A stretch of DNA of 19,736 nucleotides from JAJTFW01 sp964534995 (GTDB lineage Bacteria > Bacteroidota > Bacteroidia > AKYH767-A > OLB10). The position numbers were made by a program, and so were the translations under genes. Of the stretch, positions 7,829-15,666 are shown one piece after another. The notes below the pieces were generated by a model. That model was given only the letters and a program-made list of their open reading frames with translations, was not told the origin of the DNA and made no database searches. How positions within the stretch are numbered: the first letter of the stretch is position 1; each line of letters opens with the position of its first letter. The DNA is taken from assembly GCA_964534995.1 (NCBI GenBank), contig CAZHSC010000068.1, forward strand, positions 1 to 19,736, given 5' to 3'.

Positions 7829-8935
7829 ATGTCAGAGAAACCTGTGGTATTAATTTTCGGAAAACTGCCCCCTCCCTACATGGGTCCGGCCATTGCCACA
7901 GAGATTTTACTACACTCCTCCCTGGGCAATGATTTCAACCTGTTGCACATTGACACCAAAACCAACGAAGACCTCAAAGATATAGGCTCCTGGAGCCTGA
8001 AGAAGTTGTTTAAAAACCTAAGTATTTACCGTGATATCCTTAAAAAAGGCCATTCCCATAAAGCGGCCCTGGCACTGATTCCCATCAGCCAGAGTACCCT
8101 TGGCTTTTTAAAGGACTCTATTTTTATTTTATTAAGCCGTCTGGTTTGTAAAAACGTCCTGCTTCACTTAAGGGGCAGTGAGTTTAAAAGCTGGATGATG
8201 CGATCGGGGATTTTTACCCGGCTCTATGTAAAATTAATTTTGAGTTTGTGTAAAGGCGTGATAGTATTAGGACATAATCTCAGGTATCTCTTTGAGGGTT
8301 ATTTCCCCGGGGAAAAGATTTTTGTTGTTCCCAATGGTGGCGACTACAGCTTGCCTGCACGCCAGGAAAATGATTCAGGAAAAGTAAAGATCCTTTATCT
8401 TGGAAATCTGCAGGCTTCCAAAGGAATTGAAGATGTAATGGAAGCCCTGGCCATTTTACCCGTAGATATACTATCAAAAATCAAAGTGGATGTAATAGGT
8501 GGATGGAGAAATGAAACAACCAGGAACCGCTGTTTGGAAACATGCACAAAGTACCGTCTCCCGGTACAATTTCATGCCCCCGACAAAAGTCCACAAAAGC
8601 TTCAATTCATGGTCAATGCTGATATTTTTGTGTTTCCGCCCAGAGCGCCCGAAGGACATCCCTGGGTTATTATTGAAGCGCTGGCGGCAGGCCTACCCAT
8701 TATCAGTACGGACCGGGGGGCCATTGTTGAATCAGTAGAAAATGGAGTCAACGGATACATTGTACCTTTGGAAAGTCCTGCATCCATTGCGGTAAAACTG
8801 GAAGAATTAATCAGGGACCCGGAAAAAAGGCAACGAATGGGCCATTTATCACGTAAAAAGTTTGTATCATATTTTACGGAAACCTGTATGGTAAATAACC
8901 TGAAAAATGTATTTTTTCAGGTACTAACTCATTAG
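7829..8935 (+). CDS. Glycosyltransferase family 4 protein
   Basis: A 368-residue GT-B enzyme. The N-terminal loop is VVLIFGKLPPPYMGPAIATE (6-25), a proline/glycine-rich variant of the GT4 donor-domain entry. LLHLRGSEF (111-119) is a typical acceptor-domain strand. The second domain opens with KILYLGNLQASKGIEDVMEA (187-206), and the E-x7-E signature is intact at E275 and E283 (PEGHPWVIIEALAAGLP). DRGAIVESVENGVNGYIV is the usual segment after the signature. Predicted to act at the cytoplasmic membrane face on the lipid-linked glycan, with donor unknown. The gene lies six bases after the polymerase-like gene and two bases before the bi-domain oxidoreductase. Confidence 0.92.
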   Translation: MSEKPVVLIFGKLPPPYMGPAIATEILLHSSLGNDFNLLHIDTKTNEDLKDIGSWSLKKLFKNLSIYRDILKKGHSHKAALALIPISQSTLGFLKDSIFILLSRLVCKNVLLHLRGSEFKSWMMRSGIFTRLYVKLILSLCKGVIVLGHNLRYLFEGYFPGEKIFVVPNGGDYSLPARQENDSGKVKILYLGNLQASKGIEDVMEALAILPVDILSKIKVDVIGGWRNETTRNRCLETCTKYRLPVQFHAPDKSPQKLQFMVNADIFVFPPRAPEGHPWVIIEALAAGLPIISTDRGAIVESVENGVNGYIVPLESPASIAVKLEELIRDPEKRQRMGHLSRKKFVSYFTETCMVNNLKNVFFQVLTH

Positions 8936-8937
8936 TA

Positions 8938-11073
8938 ATGGAACAACTGACCCAAAACCTAAAAGATGGCCATATGCAATTGCTGGAAGTCCCATTTCCT
9001 GCTCTTGGTCCGGGACAGCTTTTGGTACGCAATCATTTTTCAGTTATCAGTGCGGGTACAGAGGGTAAAACGGTTAAAGATGCCCGCCTGGGCTACCTGG
9101 GTAAAGCCAGAGCCCGCAAAGATGAAGTAAAAAAGGTAATTCAGTCGGTTAAAACACTCGGCTTGTCGGAAACCTACCGACTGGTGATGAATAAACTGGA
9201 TGCACCGAGTGCCCTTGGTTACAGTTGTTCCGGCGAAGTAATAGCACTGGCATCAGATGTTTACGGATTTGCCATTGGTGACAGGGTTGCTTGCGGAGGA
9301 GGCTCAGCCGTACATGCCGAGGTAGTATCTGTTCCGGTAAATCTCTGCGTAAAACTGGATACTTCCGTTTCCATGAAAGAGGCGGCCTTTACCACATTGG
9401 GGGCCATAGCCATGCAGGGTATACGACAGGCTGACCTTAAACTGGGCGAGAACTGCGCGGTGATAGGGCTCGGATTAATTGGCCAGATAACGCTTCAATT
9501 ATTGCAAGCCTCCGGTGTAAGGGTTTTTGGCATCGACATAGATCCCAATCAGGTGATCCTCGCAAAAGAAAACGGAGCAGACTTTTCTTTTCAAAGAAGT
9601 GATGCGCAGCTTGAAAACCTGATTCAGCATCAAACCGGGGGCTACGGCGTCGACGCAGTGATCATCACGGCTGCAACATCGTCCACCGACCCTGTTGATC
9701 TGGCTGGAGCCCTTTGCCGCAGAAAAGGGAAAGTAATCATCGTTGGAGCCGTTCCTACCGGATTTTCCAGAAAAAATTACTACCTCAAGGAACTGGAACT
9801 TAAAATGTCATGTTCGTATGGTCCCGGACGTTATGATGCGGACTATGAAGAACACGGAATCGATTATCCTTATGAATATGTGCGATGGACGGAGAACAGG
9901 AACATGGAAGCTTTTGCTGCTCTTCTGGGAAAAGGTAAATTAAATATTTCAAAATTAATTTCTCATACATTTCCATTCCGGGATGCCAGGAATGCCTATG
10001 ATCTGATTTTACATAAAACAGAAGCATTCACCGGCATCTTGCTGGAATATGACATCCATAAAGAACTCAGCAGTAAAATCCTTACTCATAAAGGGACGCC
10101 TGCACTGAGCAAAGTTTCGGCAGGCATGATCGGTGCCGGAAGTTTTGGACAGAATTTCCTGCTTCCCTCCTTAAAAAACAAGGTTCATCTGAACGGCATT
10201 GCTACTTCAAGAGCCAACAATGCCAGGAATGTTGCTGATAAATTCGGCTTTTCCTATTGTGCCGGTGACGCAGATGAAATCATCAACGATCCGGCCACCA
10301 ATACCATTTTCATCGCCACAAGGCACGACAGCCATGCAGGGCTTGTACTGAAAGCGCTCAGAGCCGGAAAACATGTATTTACCGAAAAGCCTTTGTGTAC
10401 GACCCCGGGACAACTGGAGGAAATCAGAAGGCAATACCTGATTTCCGGAACACAACTCATGGTGGGTTTCAACAGGAGATTTGCCCCACTGGCCAGGGAA
10501 TTAAAAAAGCAGGTCAATAATGGTATACCATCTGCATTGCTGTACAGAATCAACGCGGGTACCGTTGCCAAAGATCACTGGATACATGACCCTGCATCCG
10601 GAGGAGGGCGCATCATTGGGGAAGTATGTCACTTCATCGACTTTTGTGCCTTTCTCACCGACAGCCTGGTAGTGGAAATCAGCGCGCATGTTATGGATGA
10701 CCCCTCTAATTTGCAGGATACCGTCAGCATAAGTATGAAATTATCGAATGGAAGCATCGCCAATATTGCTTACTTCTCAAACGGCAACAAAGACATCAGC
10801 AAGGAATATATTGAAGTATACAACGGAGGATTTGCAGGCAAACTGGATGACTTCAGTGAATTGACCCTATTTACAAAACGCGGGATTAAAAAAGTCAGGA
10901 GCAAACAGGACAAAGGGCATTCCCGTGAAATAGATGAATTTGTTTCCTGCCTGGAGGCCGGGAAAAAAATCCCGGTATCGTTTGAATCCATTTACAACAG
11001 TACACTCAGCACCTTTAAAGTACTTGAGTCCATACGTCTCAAGGGATCCGGACTTGAGGTAACTACACTATGA
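8938..11073 (+). CDS. Bi-domain oxidoreductase (MDR alcohol-dehydrogenase-like + Gfo/Idh/MocA)
   Basis: A natural fusion of 711 residues. Residues 1 to about 375 form a medium-chain dehydrogenase: GDRVACGGGS (114-123) and a Rossmann glycine motif in VIGLGLIGQ (175-183). Residues about 393 to 711 form a Gfo/Idh/MocA oxidoreductase: nucleotide motif MIGAGSFGQ (397-405), the catalytic-region EKP (483-485), GFNRRFAPLA (510-519) and GEVCHFIDF (561-569) with the conserved His565. In the MDR half the usual catalytic zinc ligands look absent: ISAGTEGK replaces the expected Cys-containing GICGTD-like loop, and Tyr95 stands where the GHE histidine would be. Fusions of this sort occur in surface-polysaccharide loci, probably acting on a nucleotide sugar with NAD(P). 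The exact reaction is not known. The stop overlaps the next start (ATGA), implying coupled translation. Confidence 0.9.
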   Translation: MEQLTQNLKDGHMQLLEVPFPALGPGQLLVRNHFSVISAGTEGKTVKDARLGYLGKARARKDEVKKVIQSVKTLGLSETYRLVMNKLDAPSALGYSCSGEVIALASDVYGFAIGDRVACGGGSAVHAEVVSVPVNLCVKLDTSVSMKEAAFTTLGAIAMQGIRQADLKLGENCAVIGLGLIGQITLQLLQASGVRVFGIDIDPNQVILAKENGADFSFQRSDAQLENLIQHQTGGYGVDAVIITAATSSTDPVDLAGALCRRKGKVIIVGAVPTGFSRKNYYLKELELKMSCSYGPGRYDADYEEHGIDYPYEYVRWTENRNMEAFAALLGKGKLNISKLISHTFPFRDARNAYDLILHKTEAFTGILLEYDIHKELSSKILTHKGTPALSKVSAGMIGAGSFGQNFLLPSLKNKVHLNGIATSRANNARNVADKFGFSYCAGDADEIINDPATNTIFIATRHDSHAGLVLKALRAGKHVFTEKPLCTTPGQLEEIRRQYLISGTQLMVGFNRRFAPLARELKKQVNNGIPSALLYRINAGTVAKDHWIHDPASGGGRIIGEVCHFIDFCAFLTDSLVVEISAHVMDDPSNLQDTVSISMKLSNGSIANIAYFSNGNKDISKEYIEVYNGGFAGKLDDFSELTLFTKRGIKKVRSKQDKGHSREIDEFVSCLEAGKKIPVSFESIYNSTLSTFKVLESIRLKGSGLEVTTL

Positions 11074-12242
11074 TGGAGGAAGCACAGATCATGCGATCGC
11101 TACACCTTTTGCTTGAATATGCTGAGAAAAATAAATTCAGAGGCTTCGACCCGTATGACGGGCTTAGCTCGCCCGTTTTTCAGCTTCCATTTATAAAACA
11201 CAATCATACGCTTCGTTTTTTAGGTCAGCAATTCATCAAAAGATCTCCGGTGAACCTCAGGCCCCTGCTAGGTATAAAGCCTGGTGTGAATCCTGTATCA
11301 TTAGGTCTTGCCATACAATCCTACTCCTCTTTATACTTGCGCGAAGCCCTTCCTTCGTACAGGGAAAAAGCACAGCACCTGATTGAACAACTGATAACCC
11401 TGATTCCATCAGGATACCGTGGGGCCTGCTGGGGGTATGACTTCCCCTGGGAGGCCAGATATGCAAGTATTCCCGCGTATCAGCCAACGGTGGTCGCAAC
11501 AGGAATTATCAGCAACGGCCTTTATATGGCTTATAAGGTCTTTAACAATACTACGGCACGGGATCTGGTAGTAAGCAGTTGCAGCTTTGTCACAGAAAAC
11601 TTAAACAGAACTACAGACAGCGATGGCAGCTTTTGTTTTTCGTATTCTCCGTTCGACCATGAAAAAGTATTCAATGCAAGTATGAAAGGGACCAGGCTCC
11701 TGTCGCAGGGGTACGAGATTACGGGGGACTCGACATTCAGAAAACTCGCGGCAAAGTCCGCAGACTGGGTAATGAAATATCAGACAGCAGAAGGGGCCTG
11801 GATCTATTCCAAAAGAAATACCGGTAACTGGGTTGATAATTATCACACAGGGTATATACTTGATTGCCTTGACGAGTATATTAAATGTACCCATGACCCT
11901 ACCTATCAAGAGGCCCTGCAAAAAGGTGTTCAATACTACCTGTCAAATTTTATTACCGAAGAGGGTCAGCCTAAATTTTACAACAACGAAAAATGGCCTG
12001 CCGACTGCACCGCTGCAGGTCAGACCTTACTGAGTCTAACCCGCTTTGGCTATAATCAGGAAGCCGTTAAATGCGCTTTGTGGATGATAAAACACATGCA
12101 GGCTCCTGAAGGCAACTTTTATTATCATAAGAACCGCTACCGTACCCAAAAAACCGGCTTCATGCGCTGGTCAGATTCATGGATGCTGGCCGGCCTGTCG
12201 GCCCTGTCAACTTTTCTGGAAAAAAAGGAGGACCGGCTATGA
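11070..12242 (+). CDS. Alpha/alpha-toroid-like protein of polysaccharide loci, function unknown
   Basis: A 390-residue, probably soluble protein without signal peptide. Repeated helical hairpins with aromatic motifs suggest an alpha/alpha toroid like that of six-hairpin glycosidases and lyases: GACWGYDFPWEARYASIP (about 113-130), QPTVVATGIISNGLYMAY, NWVDNYHTGYILDCLDEY (about 253-270), KWPADCTAAGQTLLSL and TGFMRWSDSWMLAGLSAL near the C-terminus. Related proteins are often found next to bi-domain oxidoreductases and heparinase-like proteins in glycan clusters, and some carry misleading database names such as delta-aminolevulinic acid dehydratase; no feature here supports that name. The start at 11070 overlaps the upstream stop (ATGA). 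An alternative ATG at 11091 is preceded by GGAGGA at 11075-11080 and would give 383 residues. Catalysis on a sugar is inference. Confidence 0.78.
   Translation: MMEEAQIMRSLHLLLEYAEKNKFRGFDPYDGLSSPVFQLPFIKHNHTLRFLGQQFIKRSPVNLRPLLGIKPGVNPVSLGLAIQSYSSLYLREALPSYREKAQHLIEQLITLIPSGYRGACWGYDFPWEARYASIPAYQPTVVATGIISNGLYMAYKVFNNTTARDLVVSSCSFVTENLNRTTDSDGSFCFSYSPFDHEKVFNASMKGTRLLSQGYEITGDSTFRKLAAKSADWVMKYQTAEGAWIYSKRNTGNWVDNYHTGYILDCLDEYIKCTHDPTYQEALQKGVQYYLSNFITEEGQPKFYNNEKWPADCTAAGQTLLSLTRFGYNQEAVKCALWMIKHMQAPEGNFYYHKNRYRTQKTGFMRWSDSWMLAGLSALSTFLEKKEDRL
11075..11080 (+). promoter_or_regulatory. Possible Shine-Dalgarno for alternative start at 11091
   Basis: GGAGGA sits ten bases before an in-frame ATG at 11091, inside the first codons of the longer version of the alpha/alpha-toroid gene. 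Strong Shine-Dalgarno motifs are rare in this window, so it may mark the real start. The ATGA overlap at 11070 argues for the longer form. Confidence 0.35.
12225..12231 (+). promoter_or_regulatory. Ribosome binding site deciding the DUF354 gene start
   Basis: AAGGAGG, the best Shine-Dalgarno in the window, is seven bases before ATG 12239. It lies within the end of the preceding coding sequence and supports 12239 over an upstream in-frame ATG at 12179, whose first 20 residues look unlike the family N-terminus. Confidence 0.65.
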
Positions 12243-13342
12243 AATTTCTTTTTTACCTTGCCCATCCGGCGCATTTTCATTTGTTTAAAAATACCATGCA
12301 GCAACTCAGGGCGCATGGTCATGAAATAGTAGTTACCATCAAGACAAAAGATGTGTTAAGGAAACTTCTGGAAGAGAGCGGCATCCCCTACCATAACATT
12401 GCGGAGAAGGAAAGAAAAGACTCACGGATGGGAATTATCGGTTCTTTCATTCAAAGAACCATGGCGCACTGGAAAATAGTTCGAGCTGAAAAGCCTGACC
12501 TGTTTATTTCCACTTCCGCCGAATTTGCACCCTTCGCACGATTGCTGGGCATTAAATCTATCAGTGTTTTTGAAGACGACCTTGAAATATTTCCTGTTTA
12601 CAGCAGGGTGTTTGTGCCGTTTTTACATCATCAGCTATGCCCTTCCTCCTGCTCCGCGGCGCAATGGAATAAACATCCAAAAACCATTAAATACAAAGCT
12701 AACCAGGAACTGGCTTATTTACGTCCCGCTTATTTTACACCTGATTATGAAAAGGTGAAAAACATTTTTGGCGAAAGCAAGGTAAATTTTTTCATCCGCT
12801 TTGCCAAACTAACAGCTTGGCATGACGAAAATAAAACGGGCATCACCAATCAACTGGCCAACCAAATAATTGAGCTGTTGTTGCCCCATGGAAAAATCCA
12901 TCTCTCCTCCGAACGTGAGCTCCCTCCCAACCTTGAACAATACAGGGTAAATGTAAAGGCATCAGACATACTTGATGTGTTGTACTACTCTGATCTTTAT
13001 ATCGGCGACAGCCAGACCATGACTGCCGAAGCAGCCGTTTTGGGTACTCCCTCGGTCCGGTTCAATGATTTTGTCGGGAAACTCGGATACCTTGAAGAAC
13101 TCGAACATACCTATAAGCTCACCTATGGCATCCCCACTTCAAAGCCGGAGCAACTTCTTGAAACCATTAAAGAGCTGGTATCTACCAATGATCTGAAGCA
13201 AAAATGGCAGCAAAAGAGAGCGCACCTGCTTTCAGAAACTATTGACCCTACCCGCTTTTTCGTGTGGTTCCTGGAATATTACCCCTCAAGTGTTAAACAA
13301 ATTCAGTCGCATCCAGATACCCAGTTTCAATTCCGTGATTAA
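12239..13342 (+). CDS. DUF354 family protein (GT-B / UDP-GlcNAc 2-epimerase-like fold)
   Basis: A 367-residue protein when started at ATG 12239, supported by a strong ribosome binding site and by the family-typical N-terminus MKFLFYLAHPAHFHLFKNTM. The family resembles UDP-GlcNAc 2-epimerases and GT-B glycosyltransferases. The first domain contains PDLFISTSAEFAPFARLLG and SVFEDDLE. The second contains the signature-like DLYIGDSQTMTAEAAVLGTP, followed by SVRFNDFVGKLGYLEELE. The sequence then ends with an Arg- and Gln-rich tail. DUF354 proteins are widespread in archaeal and bacterial glycan loci but lack an agreed biochemical role; a sugar transferase or epimerase is plausible. The start overlaps the previous stop by four bases, and the end overlaps the proposed start of the next gene by eight. 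Confidence 0.85.
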   Translation: MKFLFYLAHPAHFHLFKNTMQQLRAHGHEIVVTIKTKDVLRKLLEESGIPYHNIAEKERKDSRMGIIGSFIQRTMAHWKIVRAEKPDLFISTSAEFAPFARLLGIKSISVFEDDLEIFPVYSRVFVPFLHHQLCPSSCSAAQWNKHPKTIKYKANQELAYLRPAYFTPDYEKVKNIFGESKVNFFIRFAKLTAWHDENKTGITNQLANQIIELLLPHGKIHLSSERELPPNLEQYRVNVKASDILDVLYYSDLYIGDSQTMTAEAAVLGTPSVRFNDFVGKLGYLEELEHTYKLTYGIPTSKPEQLLETIKELVSTNDLKQKWQQKRAHLLSETIDPTRFFVWFLEYYPSSVKQIQSHPDTQFQFRD

Positions 13343-14123
13343 CCATCGTGATTTCACATTAGCCATTTACAAGAAGTTGCTGAATACTTTTATCAGCCAG
13401 GGATACTCATTTATCACTTTTGAGGATGCCTGTTCAGGCAGGACGCCGGAAAAGTTTATCATCCTCCGGCATGATGTTGACGACCTGCCACAACAAAGCC
13501 TCTTAAAAGCGGGAATCGAGAAAGAACTCAACATCAGGAGTACTTATTACTTCCGGATTGTAAGGGAGAGTAATCACCCTGATATCATCACGAAAATTGC
13601 ATCACTGGGCCATGAAATAGGTTATCACTATGAAGACCTGTCACTGGCCAATGGTGACTTTCAAAAAGCCATACAATTATTTGAAAACAATTTAGCCTAT
13701 TTCCGAAAATTTTATCCTGTAAAGACCATATGTATGCATGGTAGTCCGGCTTCTGTATGGGATAATAAAATGATCTGGAGAGATTATCATTACAGGGATT
13801 ACTCCATAATCGGAGAGCCTTATTTCGACACTGATTTCTCCACCACACTGTACCTTACGGATACCGGGAGAAGGTGGAATGGAATCCGGGTCAGTGTACG
13901 TGATAAAGTAAAAAATCCATTTCAGCTTGCCTATAATTACAAAACTACCGGTGACATCATCAAGGCAGCCGTTAATAATTCCCTGCCGCCAAAAATTATG
14001 ATCACTACCCACCCCCAGCGATGGCACGATGAACTCATGCCATGGATCAGGGAGCTGATTTTTCAGAATTTTAAAAATATCATCAAAAAATATTTTTATG
14101 TTAACAACCCATTGACGGACTGA
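13335..14123 (+). CDS. Polysaccharide deacetylase-like (NodB-fold) protein
   Basis: A 262-residue protein if started at GTG 13335, which overlaps the DUF354 stop by eight bases. An earlier TTG at 13242 would give a 101-base overlap and 31 residues without family character. Motif 1 is RHDVDD (45-50), the variant of the usual TFDDG. Motif 2 is GHEIGYHYED (92-101) with His93 and His98 in place of the H-x3-H metal-binding pair. MHGSP (134-138) and TTHPQRWHD (224-232) are further conserved histidine-bearing loops of this subgroup. No signal peptide is seen, so it should act in the cytoplasm, either on an acylated sugar intermediate or as a hydrolase of another C-N bond. Close relatives occur near FemAB genes in glycan clusters, as here, where the FemAB-like gene starts two bases downstream. 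Confidence 0.82.
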   Translation: MINHRDFTLAIYKKLLNTFISQGYSFITFEDACSGRTPEKFIILRHDVDDLPQQSLLKAGIEKELNIRSTYYFRIVRESNHPDIITKIASLGHEIGYHYEDLSLANGDFQKAIQLFENNLAYFRKFYPVKTICMHGSPASVWDNKMIWRDYHYRDYSIIGEPYFDTDFSTTLYLTDTGRRWNGIRVSVRDKVKNPFQLAYNYKTTGDIIKAAVNNSLPPKIMITTHPQRWHDELMPWIRELIFQNFKNIIKKYFYVNNPLTD

Positions 14124-14124
14124 T

Positions 14125-15153
14125 ATGAAGGAAACCGGGTATTATATCAGTGACGACAGCGAACTTCTGATCCGTTCGGGATGGAGCGAATTTGTACACA
14201 GTCACCGTGATGGAAATTTTTTTCAGTTACCCGAGGCCTATTTTCTCTATAAACATGTAGAAGGGTATACACCCTACGTTAGCGGAATTATTAACGCTGC
14301 TACCGGTAAAGTATGCGGTATCCTCGTCAGTGTTTTACAGAAAGAAGACAACTTCTACAGCCGTCTTACCGCCAGAAGCATCGTTTGGGGTGGTCCGCTG
14401 ATTGAAGACCCTTCACATGCCGTTCTTTTACTGAAGCACTACAACCACATTATCAGCGGACAGGCTATTTATTCTCAATTCAGGAACACCTTTGACTGTT
14501 CCCGGTTTAATCATGCGTTCCATGCATGCGGATTCAGGTATCTGGAGCATTTGAATTACCTCGTGAAAACGGATGCAGAAACAACTGACATGCTGCTTTC
14601 CGGAATCAGTAAAAGCAAAGTCCGGCAAATTAAAAAAGGGTTGGCTTCCGCAACCATCAGCAAAGCGCAGAGCCGGGAAGAAGCGGATGCCTTTTACTCG
14701 CTTTTAAAAAAGCTGTACCGTGAAAAGGTACACAAGCCACTGCCGCCAAAAAGCTTCTTCGATCATTTTTATACGGACATTGTAAGCAAAGGACTGGGCG
14801 AATATTTACTCATTAAACACAATCAAAAAGTCATTGGAGGAATCCTGTGCCCTGTAATGCCGGGAAAAACTATATATGAATGGTATATAGCAGGGCTTGA
14901 TAAAGAATATAAGGATCAATACCCCAGTATATTGGCTACCTGGGCGGCCATTTTATACGGACAAGAAAATGGCCTGAAGCACTTTGATTTTCTTGGCGCC
15001 GGTAAGCCGGATGCAGACTATGGAGTAAGAGAATTTAAAAGTAAATTTGGTGGCAGCCTTGTCAACTACGGACGATTCGAAAAAATATACCAGCCCCTGT
15101 TGCTGAAAACAGGAACCATTGGTCTTAAGTTATACAAATACATCAAAAAATAG
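14125..15153 (+). CDS. FemAB/GNAT-type peptidyl- or acyltransferase
   Basis: A 342-residue protein with the double GNAT layout of FemAB/FemX proteins. The first half includes ARSIVWGGPLIED (83-95) and IYSQFRNTFD (115-124), matching the 'GGP' and 'R' landmarks of the family. The helix around SKSKVRQIKKGLA (162-174) is the usual linker. The second half contains KHNQKVIGGILCPV and YEWYIAGLDKEYKDQYPS. The diagnostic C-terminal block FDFLGAGKPDADYGVREFKS starts at 287 and continues with KFGG. Family members transfer amino acids from aminoacyl-tRNA, or acyl groups, to peptidoglycan precursors or glycans. In this operon the acceptor is more likely an amino sugar of the polysaccharide, perhaps one exposed by the neighbouring deacetylase; this is inference. 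It is cytoplasmic, with no membrane segment. Confidence 0.87.
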   Translation: MKETGYYISDDSELLIRSGWSEFVHSHRDGNFFQLPEAYFLYKHVEGYTPYVSGIINAATGKVCGILVSVLQKEDNFYSRLTARSIVWGGPLIEDPSHAVLLLKHYNHIISGQAIYSQFRNTFDCSRFNHAFHACGFRYLEHLNYLVKTDAETTDMLLSGISKSKVRQIKKGLASATISKAQSREEADAFYSLLKKLYREKVHKPLPPKSFFDHFYTDIVSKGLGEYLLIKHNQKVIGGILCPVMPGKTIYEWYIAGLDKEYKDQYPSILATWAAILYGQENGLKHFDFLGAGKPDADYGVREFKSKFGGSLVNYGRFEKIYQPLLLKTGTIGLKLYKYIKK

Positions 15154-15154
15154 T

Positions 15155-15640
15155 TTGGATACAGTCCGGAAAAATAACATCGTAAAGCAGGCATGGATCC
15201 GTGGCATGCGTTTTTTAGCCGCGCATTTCCCGGCTAACCACATCCGCCTGTTCGCCCTGCGCCAATGCGGCTTTTCAGTTGGAAAAGATGTTTACCTGGC
15301 GCCCGGACTTATTTTATCCACCATGAATTCCGACAATTCCTGCATGCTCATTATTGAAGACCGTGTTTCGATCGGCCCCGGTGTTTCCCTGATACTGGCT
15401 TCGGATCCCAATCATTCAAAACTCAATAGGATTTTCAAGCCGGTAAGAGGGAAGATAACCCTGAAAGAGGATGCATGGCTGGGAGCGGGAGTTATTATTT
15501 TACCGGATATTACCATCGGTACATGTTCCGTAATTGCTTCCGGGGCTGTGGTAACAAAAGATGTCCCCCCTTTCTCACTTTATGCCGGCATACCTGCAAA
15601 GTTCATTAAGCACATTTCGAATCCGGATGTTGAAAATTGA
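15155..15640 (+). CDS. Left-handed beta-helix acyltransferase (hexapeptide repeat)
   Basis: About 161 residues if started at TTG 15155, one base after the upstream stop. Alternatives are TTG 15119, overlapping the FemAB-like gene, and ATG 15206. A helical, basic N-terminus (VKQAWIRGMRFLAAHFPANH, then RLFALRQCGFSVGKDVYLAP) leads into hexapeptide repeats of the CysE/LacA/NodL type: IEDRVSIGPGVSLILASD, then KEDAWLGAGVIILPDITIG and CSVIASGAVVTKDVPPFSL, closing with YAGIPAKFIKHI, the family's usual ending. His in ASDPNHSKL is the likely catalytic base. It should transfer an acetyl group from acetyl-CoA to a sugar hydroxyl or amino group, as a trimer. It is the last gene of the + strand operon; the convergent stop codon is 26 bases away. 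Confidence 0.87.
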   Translation: MDTVRKNNIVKQAWIRGMRFLAAHFPANHIRLFALRQCGFSVGKDVYLAPGLILSTMNSDNSCMLIIEDRVSIGPGVSLILASDPNHSKLNRIFKPVRGKITLKEDAWLGAGVIILPDITIGTCSVIASGAVVTKDVPPFSLYAGIPAKFIKHISNPDVEN

Positions 15641-15666
15641 AATGGCGATGGTCTGAAATAGGGTTC

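Noticed and set aside
12179..12238. Upstream ATG for the DUF354 gene
   Set aside because: The added 20 residues are unlike the family, and the Shine-Dalgarno points to 12239.
13242..13334. TTG start for the deacetylase-like gene
   Set aside because: It would overlap the DUF354 gene by 101 bases and add 31 residues without family character; GTG 13335 fits the operon spacing.
15641..15666. Bidirectional terminator between the convergent genes
   Set aside because: Only a 4-base AGGG/CCCT match with no adjacent T-tract was found; there is no stable hairpin by eye.
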